Assembly (NCBI GenBank): GCA_965240325.2
Contig: OZ251228.1
Span: forward strand, 868,001-932,000
From: Rebecca billardiae RCC1528
Taxonomy: Eukaryota > Haptophyta
Direction: 5' to 3'
Length of the DNA stretch: 64,000 nt
The notes beneath the pieces are model-generated. The model saw nothing but the letters and a program-made list of their open reading frames with translations. It was not told the DNA's origin and did not search any database. This document shows positions 25,683 through 38,103 of this stretch, in pieces. Within the stretch, counting starts at the first letter, position 1. Each line of letters starts with the position of its first letter. The position numbers and the translations under genes are program-made.

Positions 25683-28600
25683 TAACTACTATGGCGGATC
25701 CATCCTCTCACCTCTGGCCAGTGTCAGGCATCACCAGTAGTACTTCGAGTAAGAGTCATCGGACGTACGAGTCGCGGCACATTGATTGCATGTAGCCCGT
25801 GAATGACGATGAGTAGAGAAATAAAGTGTCAGCCCAGCAGCGGCAGCCATCCCGTCGGCGACGACTGCCGGAAACTACCAGTCAGAGACCAGCCTGCAGC
25901 CACCGCTCGGCGCACTCCTCATCGGAGCGCGCGGCGAGAACGCGCGCGGAGACAGCCACGCTCGGCAGCGTCGAGCGCCGATGCCGCGAGCGGCTGCGCA
26001 GCCGTGCGCGCGTCTCCGTCCGCACGCAGCGCCCAACAAGCTCGTCCGAGCAGCGGCAGCCATTCCGTCGCCGCGCGGCGGCCATTCCGTCACCTCGCGG
26101 CGGCCATTCCGTAAACAGCCTGCAGCCACCGCTCGGCGCGCATCTCGGAGCGCGCGGCGAGGACGCCGGCGGAGACACAGCCACGCTTGGCAGCGTCGAG
26201 CGCCGATGCCGCGAGCGGCTGCGCCGCCGTGCGCGCGTCTCCGCCTGCACGTCGCGCCTAACAAGCTCGTCCCAGCAGCGGCGGCCATTCCGTCACCTCG
26301 CGGCGGCCATTCCGTCACCGGCCTGCAGCCACCGCTCGGCGCGCATCTCGGAGCGCGTGGCGAGGACGCCGGCGGAGACACAGCCACGCTTGGCAGCGTC
26401 GAGCGCCGATGCCGCGAGCGGCTGCGCCGCCGTGCGCGCGTCTCCGCCTGCACGCCGCGCCCAACAGCTCGTCCCAGCAGCGGCAGCCATTCCGTCGCCG
26501 CGCGGCGGCCATTCCGTCACCTCGCGGCGGCCATTCCGTCACCGGCCTGCAGCCACCGCTCGGCGCGCATCTCGGAGCGCGCGGCGAGGACGCCGGCGGA
26601 GACACAGCCACGCTCGGCAGCGTCGAGCGCCGATGCCGCCAGCGGCTGCGCCGCCGTGCGCGCGTCTCCGCCCGCACGTTGCGCCCAGCAAGCTCGTCCC
26701 AGCAGCGGCAGCCATTCCGTCGCCGCGCGGCGGCCATTCCGTCACCTCGCGGCGGCCATTCCGTCACCGGCCTGCAGCCACCGCTCGGCGCGCATCTCGG
26801 AGCGCGCGGCGAGGACGCCGGCGGAGACACAGCCACGCTTGGCAGCGTCGAGCGCCGATGCCGCGAGCGGCTGCGCCGCCGTGCTCGCGTCTCCGCCCAC
26901 ACGCCGCGCCCAACAGCTCGTCCCAGCAGCGGCAGCCATTCCGTCGCCTCGCGGCGGCCATTCCGTCACCTCGCGGCGGCCATTCCGTCACCGGCCTGCA
27001 GCCACCGCTCGGCGCGCATCTCGGAGCGCGTGGCGAGGACGCCGGCGGAGACACAGCCACGCTTGGCAGCGTCGAGCGCCGATGCCGCGAGCGGCTGCGC
27101 CGCCGTGCGCGCGTCTCCGCCTGCACGCCGCGCCCAACAGCTCGTCCCAGCAGCGGCAGCCATTGCGTCACCTCGCGGCGGCCATTCCGTCACCTCGCGG
27201 CGGCCATTCCGTAAACAGCCTGCAGCCACCGCTCGGCGCGCTCGTCGGAGCGCGCGGCGAGGACGCGCGCGGAGACACAGCCACGCTCGGCAGCGTCGAA
27301 CGCCGATGCCGCGAGCGGCTGCGTCGCCGTGCGCGCGTCTCCGCCTGCACGCTGCGCCCAGCAAGCTCGTCCCAGCAGCGGCAGCCATTCCGTCGCCTCG
27401 CGGCGGCCATTCCGTCACCTCGCGGCGGCCATTCCGTCACCGGCCTGCAGCCACCGCTCGGCGCGCATCTCGGAGCGCGTGGCGAGGACGCCGGCGGAGA
27501 CACAGCCACGCTTGGCAGCGTCGAGCGCCGATGCCGCGAGCGGCTGCGCCGCCGTGCGCGCGTCTCCGCCTGCACGCCGCGCCCAACAGCTCGTCCCAGC
27601 AGCGGCAGCCATTCCGTCGCCGCGCGGCGGCCATTCCGTCACCTCGCGGCGGCCATTCCGTAAACAGCCTGCAGCCACCGCTCGGCGCGCTCGTCGGAGC
27701 GCGCGGCGAGGACGCGCGCGGAGACACAGCCACGCTCGGCAGCGTCGAGCGCCGATGCCGCGAGCGGCTGCGTCGCCGTGCGCGCGTCTCCGCCTGCACG
27801 CTGCGCCCAACAGCTCGTCCCAGCAGCGGCAGCCATTCCGTCGCCTCGCGGCGGCCATTCCGTCACCTCGCGGCGGCCATTCCGTCACCGGCCTGCAGCC
27901 ACCGCTCGGCGCGCATCTCGGAGCGCGTGGCGAGGACGCCGGCGGAGACACAGCCACGCTTGGCAGCGTCGAGCGCCGATGCCGCGAGCGGCTGCGCCGC
28001 CGTGCGCGCGTCTCCGCCTGCACGCCGCGCCCAACAGCTCGTCCCAGCAGCGGCAGCCATTCCGTCACCTCGCGGCGGCCATTCCGTCACCTCGCGGCGG
28101 CCATTCCGTCACCGGCCTGCAGCCACCGCTCGGCGCGCATCTCGGAGCGCGCGGCGAGGACGCCGGCGGAGACACAGCCACGCTTGGCAGCGTCGAGCGC
28201 CGATGCCGCGAGCGGCTGCGCCGCCGTGCGCGCGTCTCCGCCTGCACGCTGCGCCCAACAGCTCGTCCCAGCAGCGGCAGCCATTCCGTCACCTCGCGGC
28301 GGCCATTCCGTCACCGGCCTGCAGCCACAGCTCGGCGCGCATCTCGGAGCGCGTGGCGAGGACGCCGGCGGAGACACAGCCACGCTTGGCAGCGTCGAGC
28401 TCCGATGCCGCGAGCGGCTGCGCCGCCGTGCGCGCGTCTCCGCCTGCACGCCGCGCCCAACAGCTCGTCCCAGCAGCGGCAGCCATTCCGTCGCCGCGCG
28501 GCGGCCATTCCGTCACCTCGCGGCGGCCATTCCGTCACCGGCCTGCAGCCACCGCTCGGCGCGCATCTCGGAGCGCGCGGCGAGGACGCCGGCGGAGACA

Positions 28601-30074
28601 CAGCCACGCTCAGCGTCGAGCGCCGATGCCCCGAGCCGCTGCGCCGCCGTGCGCGCGTCTCCGCCTGCACGCCGCGCCCAACAGCTCGTCCCAGCAGCGG
28701 CAGCCATTCCGTCGCCGCGCGGCGGCCATTCCGTCACCTCGCGGCGGCCATTCCGTCACCGGCCTGCAGCCACCGCTCGGCGCGCATCTCGGAGCGCGCG
28801 GCGAGGACGCCGGCGGAGACACAGCCACGCTCAGCGTCGAGCGCCGATGCCCCGAGCCGCTGCGCCGCCGTGCGCGCGTCTCCGCCTGCACGCCGCGCCC
28901 AACAGCTCGTCCCAGCAGCGGCAGCCATTCCGTCGCCGCGCGGCGGCCATTCCGTCACCTCGCGGCGGCCATTCCGTCACCGGCCTGCAGCCACAGCTCG
29001 GCGCGCATCTCGGAGCGCGCGGCGAGGACGCCGGCGGAGACACAGCCACGCTCGGCAGCGTCGAGCGTCGATGCCGCCAGCGGCTGCGCCGCCGTGCGCG
29101 CGTCTCCGCCCGCACGTTGCGCCCAGCAAGCTCGTCCCAGCAGCGGCAGCCATTCCGTCGCCGCGCGGCGGCCATTCCGTCACCTCGCGGCGGCCATTCC
29201 GTCACCGGCCTGCAGCCACCGCTCGGCGCGCATCTCGGAGCGCGCGGCGAGGACGCCGGCGGAGACACAGCCACGCTCGGCAGCGCCGAGCGTCGGTGCC
29301 GCGCAAACCAGCGCCGGCGTGCGCGGGTCTCCGCCTGCACGCCGCGCCCAACAGCTTGTCCCAGCAGCGGCAGCCATTCCGTCGCCGCGCGGCGGCCATT
29401 CCGTCACCTCGCGGCGGCCATTCCGTCACCGGCCTGCAGCCACCGCTCGGCGCGCATCTCGGAGCGCGCGGCGAGGACGCCGGCGGAGACACAGCCACGC
29501 TCGGCAGCGTCGAGCGCCGATGCCGCGAGCGGCTGCGCCGCCGTGCGCGCGTCTCCGCCCGCACGTTGCGCCCAGCAGCTCGTCCCAGCAGCGGCAGCCA
29601 TTCCGTCACCTCGCGGCGGCCATTCCGTCACCGGCCTGCAGCCACTGCTCGGCGCGCATCTCGGAGCGCGTGGCGAGGACGCCGGCGGAGACACAGCCAC
29701 GCTCGGCAGCGTCGAGCACCGATGCCGCGAGCCGCTGCGCCGCCGTGCGCGCGTCTCCGCCTGCACGCCGCGCCCAACAGCTCGGCCCAGCAGTGGCAGC
29801 CATTCTGTCGCCGCGCGGCGGCCATTCCGTCACCTCGCGGCGGCCATTCCGTCACCGGCCTGCAGCCACCGCTCGGCGCGCATCTCGGAGCGCGCGGCGA
29901 GGACGCCGGCGGAGATACAGCCACGCTCGGCAGCGTCGAGCGCCGCGTCGCGAGCGGCTGCGCCGCCGTGCGCGCGTCTCCGCCCACACGCCGCGCCCAA
30001 CAGCTCGTCCCAGCAGCGGCAGCCATTCCGTCGCCGCGCGGCGGCCATTCCGTCACCTCGCGGCGGCCATTCCG

Positions 30075-33000
30075 TCACCGGCCTGCAGGCACCGCTCGGC
30101 GCGCATCTCGAAGCGCGCGGCGAGGACGCCGGCGGAGACACAGCCACGCTTGGCAGCGTCGAGCGCCGATGCCGCGAGCGGCTGCGCCGCCGTGCGCGCG
30201 TCTCCGCCTGCACGCCGCGCCCAACAGCTCGTCCCAGCAGCGGCAGCCATTCCGTCGCCGCGCGGCGGCCATTCCGTCACCTCGCGGCGGCCATTCCGTC
30301 ACCGGCCTGCAGCCACCGCTCGGCGCGCATCTCGGAGCGCGCGGCGAGGACGCCGGCGGAGACACAGCCACGCTTGGCAAAGTCGAACACCGATGCCGCG
30401 AGCGGCTGCGCCGCCGTGCGCGCGTCTCCGCCCACACGTTGCGCCCAACAGCTCGTCCCAGCAGCGGCAGCCATTCCGTCGCCGCGCGGCGGCCATTCCG
30501 TCACCTCGCGGCGGCCATTCCGTCACCGGCCTGCAGCCACTGCTCGGCGCGCATCTCGGAGCGCGCGGCGAGGACGCCGGCGGAGACACAGCCACGCTCG
30601 GCAAAGTCGAACACCGATGCCGCGAGCGGCTGCGCCGCCGTGCGCGCGTCTCCGCCCACACGTTGCGCCCAACAGCTCGTCCCAGCAGCGGCAGCCATTC
30701 CGTCGCCGCGCGGCGGCCATTCCGTCACCTCGCGGCGGCCATTCCGTCACCGGCCTGCAGCCACTGCTCGGCGCGCATCTCGGAGCGCGCGGCGAGGACG
30801 CCGGCGGAGACACAGCCACGCTCGGCAAAATCGAGCGCCGATGTCGCGAGCGGCTGCGCCGCCGTGCGCGCGTCTCCGCCCGCACGTTGCGCCCAGCAAG
30901 CTCGTCCCAGCAGCAGCAGCCATTCCGCCGCCGCGCGGCGGCCATTCCGTCACCTCGCGGCGGCCATTCCGTCACCGGCCTGCAGCCAACGCTCGGCGCG
31001 CATCTCGGAGCGCGCGGCGAGGACGCCGGCGAAGACACAGCCACGCTTGGCAAAGTCGAGCCCCGATGCGGCCAGCGGCTGCGCCGCCGTGCGCGCAACT
31101 CCGCCCGCACGTTGCGCCCAGCAAGCTCGTCCCAGCAGCGGCAGCCATTCCGTCGCCGCGCGGCGGCCATTCCGTCACCTCGCGGCGGCCATTCCGTCAC
31201 CGGCCTGCAGCCACAGCTCGGCGCGCATCTCGGAGCGCGCGGCGAGGACGCCGGCGGAGACACAGCCACGCTCGGCAAAGTCGAACACCGATGCCGCGAG
31301 CGGCTGCGCCGCCGTGCGCGCGTCTCCGCCCACACGTTGCGCCCAACAGCTCGTCCCAGCAGCGGCAGCCATTCCGTCGCCGCGCGGCGGCCATTCCGTC
31401 ACCTCGCGGCGGCCATTCCGTCACCGGCCTGCAGCCACTGCTCGGCGCGCATCTCGGAGCGCGCGGCGAGGACGCCGGCGGAGACACAGCCACGCTCGGC
31501 AAAGTCGAGCGCCGATGCCGCGAGTGGCTGCGCCGCCGTGCGCGCAACTCCGCCCGCACGTTGCGCCCAGCAAGCTCGTCCCAGCAGCGGCAGCCATTCC
31601 GTCGCCGCGCGGCGGCCATTCCGTCACCTCGCGGCGGCCATTCCGTCACCGGCCTGCAGCCACCGCTCGGCGCGCATCTCGGAGAGCGCGGCGAGGACGC
31701 CGGCGGAGACACAGCCACGCTCGGCAAAGTCGAGCGCCGATGTCGCGAGCGGCTGCGCCGCCGTGCGCGCGTCTCCGCCCGCACGTTGCGCCCAGCAAGC
31801 TCGTCCCAGCAGCGGCAGCCACTCCGCCGCCGCGCGGCGGCCATTCCGTCACCTCGCGGCGGCCATTCCGTCACCGGCCTGCAGCCAACGCTCGGCGCGC
31901 ATCTCGGAGCGCGCGGCGAGGACGCCGGCGAAGACACAGCCACGCTTGGCAAAGTCGAGCCCCGATGCGGCCAGCGGCTGCGCCGCCGTGCGCGCAACTC
32001 CGCCCGCACGTTGCGCCCAGCAAGCTCGTCCCAGCAGCGGCAGCCATTCCGTCGCCGCGCGGCGGCCATTCCGTCACCTCGCGGCGGCCATTCCGTCACC
32101 GGCCTGCAGCCACTGCTCGGCGCGCATCTCGGAGCGCGCGGCGAGGACGCCGGCGGAGACACAGCCACGCTCGGCAGCGTCGAGCACCGATGTCGCGAGC
32201 GGCTGCGCCGCCGTGCGCGCGTCTCCGCCCGCACGTTGCGCCCAGCAAGCTCGTCCCAGCAGCGGCAGCCATTCCGTCGCCGCGCGGCGGCCATTCCGTC
32301 ACCTCGCGGCGGCCATTCCGTCACCGGCCTGCAGCCACCGCTCGGCGCGCATCTCGGAGCGCGCGGCGAGGACGCCGGCGGAGACACAGCCACGCTTGGC
32401 AGCGTCGAGCGCCGATGCCGCCAGCGGCTGCGCCGCCGTGCGCGCGTCTCCGCCCGCACGTTGCGCCCAGCAAGCTCGTCCCAGCAGCGGCAGCCATTCC
32501 GTCGCCGCGCGGCGGCCATTCCGTCACCTCGCGGCGGCCATTCCGTCACCGGCCTGCAGCCACCGCTCGGCGCGCATCTCGGAGCGCGCGGCGAGGACGC
32601 CGGCGGAGACACAACCACGCTTGGCAGCGTCGAGCGCCGATGCCGCGAGCGGCTGCGCCGCCGTGCGCGCGTCTCCGCCTGCACGCTGCGCCCAACAGCT
32701 CGTCCCAGCAGCGGCAGCCATTCCGTCACCTCGCGGCGGCCATTCCGTCACCTCGCGGCGGCCATTCCGTCACCGGCCTGCAGCCACCGCTCGGCGCGCA
32801 TCTCGGAGCGCGCGGCGAGGACGCCGGCGGAGACACAGCCACGCTTGGCAAAGTCGAGCGCCGATGCCGCGAGCGGCTGCGCCGCCGTGCGCGCGTCTCC
32901 GCCTGCACGCCGCGCCCAACAGCTCGTCCCAGCAGCGGCAGCCATTCCGTCGCCGCGCGGCGGCCATTCCGTCACCTCGCGGCGGCCATTCCGTCACCGG

Positions 33001-35464
33001 CCTGCAGCCACCGCTCGGCGCGCATCTCGGAGCGCGCGGCGAGGACGCCGGCGGAGACACAGCCACGCTCGGCAAAGTCGAACACCGATGCCGCGAGCGG
33101 CTGCGCCGCCGTGCGCGCGTCTCCGCCCACACGTTGCGCCCAACAGCTCGTCCCAGCAGCGGCAGCCATTCCGTCGCCGCGCGGCGGCCATTCCGTCACC
33201 TCGCGGCGGCCATTCCGTCACCGGCCTGCAGCCACTGCTCGGCGCGCATCTCGGAGCGCGCGGCGAGGACGCCGGCGGAGACACAGCCACGCTCGGCAAA
33301 GTCGAACACCGATGCCGCGAGCGGCTGCGCCGCCGTGCGCGCGTCTCCGCCCACACGTTGCGCCCAACAGCTCGTCCCAGCAGCGGCAGCCATTCCGTCG
33401 CCGCGCGGCGGCCATTCCGTCACCTCGCGGCGGCCATTCCGTCACCGGCCTGCAGCCACTGCTCGGCGCGCATCTCGGAGCGCGCGGCGAGGACGCCGGC
33501 GGAGACACAGCCACGCTCGGCAAAATCGAGCGCCGATGTCGCGAGCGGCTGCGCCGCCGTGCGCGCGTCTCCGCCCGCACGTTGCGCCCAGCAAGCTCGT
33601 CCCAGCAGCAGCAGCCATTCCGCCGCCGCGCGGCGGCCATTCCGTCACCTCGCGGCGGCCATTCCGTCACCGGCCTGCAGCCAACGCTCGGCGCGCATCT
33701 CGGAGCGCGCGGCGAGGACGCCGGCGAAGACACAGCCACGCTTGGCAAAGTCGAGCCCCGATGCGGCCAGCGGCTGCGCCGCCGTGCGCGCAACTCCGCC
33801 CGCACGTTGCGCCCAGCAAGCTCGTCCCAGCAGCGGCAGCCATTCCGTCGCCGCGCGGCGGCCATTCCGTCACCTCGCGGCGGCCATTCCGTCACCGGCC
33901 TGCAGCCACCGCTCGGCGCGCATCTCGGAGCGCGCGGCGAGGACGCCGGCGGAGACACAGCCACGCTCGGCAAAGTCGAACACCGATGCCGCGAGCGGCT
34001 GCGCCGCCGTGCGCGCGTCTCCGCCCACACGTTGCGCCCAACAGCTCGTCCCAGCAGCGGCAGCCATTCCGTCGCCGCGCGGCGGCCATTCCGTCACCTC
34101 GCGGCGGCCATTCCGTCACCGGCCTGCAGCCACTGCTCGGCGCGCATCTCGGAGCGCGCGGCGAGGACGCCGGCGGAGACACAGCCACGCTCGGCAAAGT
34201 CGAGCGCCGATGCCGCGAGTGGCTGCGCCGCCGTGCGCGCAACTCCGCCCGCACGTTGCGCCCAGCAAGCTCGTCCCAGCAGCGGCAGCCATTCCGTCGC
34301 CGCGCGGCGGCCATTCCGTCACCTCGCGGCGGCCATTCCGTCACCGGCCTGCAGCCACCGCTCGGCGCGCATCTCGGAGCGCGCGGCGAGGACGCCGGCG
34401 GAGACACAGCCACGCTCGGCAAAGTCGAGCGCCGATGTCGCGAGCGGCTGCGCCGCCGTGCGCGCGTCTCCGCCCGCACGTTGCGCCCAGCAAGCTCGTC
34501 CCAGCAGCGGCAGCCACTCCGCCGCCGCGCGGCGGCCATTCCGTCACCTCGCGGCGGCCATTCCGTCACCGGCCTGCAGCCAACGCTCGGCGCGCATCTC
34601 GGAGCGCGCGGCGAGGACGCCGGCGAAGACACAGCCACGCTTGGCAAAGTCGAGCCCCGATGCGGCCAGCGGCTGCGCCGCCGTGCGCGCAACTCCGCCC
34701 GCACGTTGCGCCCAGCAAGCTCGTCCCAGCAGCGGCAGCCATTCCGTCGCCGCGCGGCGGCCATTCCGTCACCTCGCGGCGGCCATTCCGTCACCGGCCT
34801 GCAGCCACCGCTCGGCGCGCATCTCGGAGCGCGCGGCGAGGACGCCGGCGGAGACACAGCCACGCTCGGCAGCGTCGAGCACCGATGTCGCGAGCGGCTG
34901 CGCCGCCGTGCGCGCGTCTCCGCCCGCACGTTGCGCCCAGCAAGCTCGTCCCAGCAGCGGCAGCCATTCCGTCGCCGCGCGGCGGCCATTCCGTCACCTC
35001 GCGGCGGCCATTCCGTCACCGGCCTGCAGCCACCGCTCGGCGCGCATCTCGGAGCGCGCGGCGAGGACGCCGGCGGAGACACAGCCACGCTTGGCAGCGT
35101 CGAGCGCCGATGCCGCCAGCGGCTGCGCCGCCGTGCGCGCGTCTCCGCCCGCACGTTGCGCCCAGCAAGCTCGTCCCAGCAGCGGCAGCCATTCCGTCGC
35201 CGCGCGGCGGCCATTCCGTCACCTCGCGGCGGCCATTCCGTCACCGGCCTGCAGCCACCGCTCGGCGCGCATCTCGGAGCGCGCGGCGAGGACGCCGGCG
35301 GAGACACAACCACGCTTGGCAGCGTCGAGCGCCGATGCCGCGAGCGGCTGCGCCGCCGTGCGCGCGTCTCCGCCTGCACGCTGCGCCCAACAGCTCGTCC
35401 CAGCAGCGGCAGCCATTCCGTCACCTCGCGGCGGCCATTCCGTCACCTCGCGGCGGCCATTCCG
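30075..35464. repeat. 2,695-bp higher-order repeat, two tandem copies
   Basis: Twelve monomers in fixed class order at about 30075-32769 are repeated at about 32770-35464, with a few substitutions. The same pair recurs at about 53883-59272 through the 23,808-bp block duplication. Markers such as GGCAAAATCGAG, GCGAAGACACAGCC and CACAACCACG each recur 2,695 bp apart. Confidence 0.85.
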
Positions 35465-37251
35465 TCACCGGCCTGCAGCCACCGCTCGGCGCGCATCTCG
35501 GAGCGCGCGGCGAGGACGCCGGCGGAGACACAGCCACGCTTGGCAGCGTCGAGCGCCGATGTCGCGAGCGGCTGCGCCGCCGTGCGCGCGTCTCCGCCCG
35601 CACGTTGCGCCCAGCAAGCTCGTCCCAGCAGCGGCAGCCATTCCGCCGCCGCGCGGCGGCCATTCCGTCACCTCGCGGCGGCCATTCCGTCACCGGCCTG
35701 CAGCCACCGCTCGGCGCGCATCTCGGAGCGCGCGGCGAGGACGCCGGCGAAGACACAGCCACGCTTGGCAAAGTCCAGCCCCGATGCGGCCAGCGGCTGC
35801 GCCGCCGTGCGCGCAACTCCGCCCGCACGTTGCGCCCAGCAAGCTCGTCCCAGCAGCGGCAGCCATTCCGTCGCCGCGCGGCGGCCATTCCGTCACCTCG
35901 CGGCGGCCATTCCGTCACCGGCCTGCAGCCACCGCTCGGCGCGCATCTCGGAGCGCGCGGCGAGGACGCCGGCGGAGACACAGCCACGCTCGGCAAAGTC
36001 GAGCACCAATGCCGCGAGCGGCTGCGCCGCCGTGCGCGCGTCTCCGCCCACACGTTGCGCCCAACAGCTCGTCCCAGCAGCGGCAGCCATTCCGTCGCCG
36101 CGCGGCGGCCATTCCGTCACCTCGCGGCGGCCATTCCGTCACCGGCCTGCAGCCACTGCTCGGCGCGCATCTCGGAGCGCGCGGCGAGGACGCCGGCGGA
36201 GACACAGCCACGCTCGGCAAAGTCGAGCGCCGATGCCGCGAGTGGCTGCGCCGCCGTGCGCGCAACTCCGCCCGCACGTTGCGCCCAGCAAGCTCGTCCC
36301 AGCAGCGGCAGCCATTCCGTCGCCGCGCGGCGGCCATTCCGTCACCTCGCGGCGGCCATTCCGTCACCGGCCTGCAGCCACCGCTCGGCGCGCATCTCGG
36401 AGCGCGCGGCGAGGACGCCGGCGGAGACACAGCCACGCTCAGCGTCGAGCGCCGATGCTCCGAGCCGCTGCGCCGCCGTGCGCGCGTCTCCGCCTGCACG
36501 CCGCGCCCAACAGCTCGTCCCAGCAGCGGCAGCCATTCCGTCGCCGCGCGGCGGCCATTCCGTCACCTCGCGGCGGCCATTCCGTCACCGGCCTGCAGCC
36601 ACCGCTCGGCGCGCATCTCGGAGCGCGCGGCGAGGACGCCGGCGGAGACACAGCCACGCTCAGCGTCGAGCGCCGATGCCCCGAGCCGCTGCGCCGCCGT
36701 GCGCGCGTCCCCGCCCGCACGCCGCGCCCAACAGCTCGTCCCAGCAGCGGCAGCCATTCCGTCGCCGCGCGGCGGCCATTCCGTCACCTCGCGGCGGCCA
36801 TTCCGTCACCGGCCTGCAGCCACCGCTCGGCGCGCATCTCGGAGCGCGCGGCGAGGACGCCGGCGGAGACACAGCCACGCTCAGCGTCGAGCGCCGATGC
36901 CCCGAGCCGCTGCGCCGCCGTGCGCGCGTCTCCGCCCGCACGTTGCGCCCAACAGCTCGTCCCAGCAGCGGCAGCCATTCCGTCGCCGCGCGGCGGCCAT
37001 TCCGTCACCTCGCGGCGGCCATTCCGTCACCGGCCTGCAGCCACAGCTCGGCGCGCATCTCGGAGCGCGCGGCGAGGACGCCGGCGGAGACACAGCCACG
37101 CAAGGCAGCGTCGAGCGCCCATGCCGCCAGCGGCTGCGCCGCCGTGCGCGCGTCTCCGCCCGCACGTTGCGCCCAGCAAGCTCGTCCCAGCAGCGGCAGC
37201 CATTCCGTCGCCGCGCGGCGGCCATTCCGTCACCTCGCGGCGGCCATTCCG

Positions 37252-38103
37252 TCACCGGCCTGCAGCCACCGCTCGGCGCGCATCTCGAAGCGCGCGGCGA
37301 GGACGCCGGCGGAGACACAGCCACGCTCGGCAGCGCCGAGCGTCGGTGCCGCGCAAACCAGCGCCGGCGTGCGCGGGTCTCCGCCTGCACGCCGCGCCCA
37401 ACAGCTTGTCCCAGCAGCGGCAGCCATTCCGTCGCCGCGCGGCGGCCATTCCGTCACCTCGCGGCGGCCATTCCGTCACCGGCCTGCAGCCACCGCTCGG
37501 CGCGCATCTCGGAGCGCGCGGCGAGGACGCCGGCGGAGACACAGCCACGCTCGGCAGCGTCGAGCGCCGATGCCGCGAGCGGCTGCGCCGCCGTGCGCGC
37601 GTCTCCGCCCGCACGTTGCGCCCAGCAGCTCGTCCCAGCAGCGGCAGCCATTCCGTCACCTCGCGGCGGCCATTCCGTCACCGGCCTGCAGCCACCGCTC
37701 GGCGCGCATCTCGAAGCGCGCGGCGAGGACGCCGGCGGAGACACAGCCACGCTCGGCAGCGCCGAGCGTCGGTGCCGCGCAAACCAGCGCCGGCGTGCGC
37801 GGGTCTCCGCCTGCACGCCGCGCCCAACAGCTTGTCCCAGCAGCGGCAGCCATTCCGTCGCCGCGCGGCGGCCATTCCGTCACCTCGCGGCGGCCATTCC
37901 GTCACCGGCCTGCAGCCACCGCTCGGCGCGCATCTCGGAGCGCGCGGCGAGGACGCCGGCGGAGACACAGCCACGCTCGGCAGCGTCGAGCGCCGATGCC
38001 GCGAGCGGCTGCGCCGCCGTGCGCGCGTCTCCGCCCGCACGTTGCGCCCAGCAGCTCGTCCCAGCAGCGGCAGCCATTCCGTCACCTCGCGGCGGCCATT
38101 CCG
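37252..38103. repeat. 426-bp (224+202) dimer duplication
   Basis: A dimer made of the aberrant monomer with GCAAACCAGCGCCGGCG and a 202-bp monomer occurs at 37252-37677 and immediately again at 37678-38103. The corresponding place in the 13,337-bp relative (29202-29627) has it once, so this is a late local duplication. Confidence 0.85.

Larger units (their letters stand above)
22440..25830. other. Repeat-rich region with decayed coding pieces
   Basis: 3.4 kb between the Orai-like gene and the satellite array. Holds dispersed repeat families 2, 1 and 3, a TA tract, an A-rich stretch (about 23993-24050) and coding-like remnants (24497-25540). No complete gene found on either strand; the long minus-strand frames at 23875-24462 and 24431-25342 are not protein-like. 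Confidence 0.5.
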
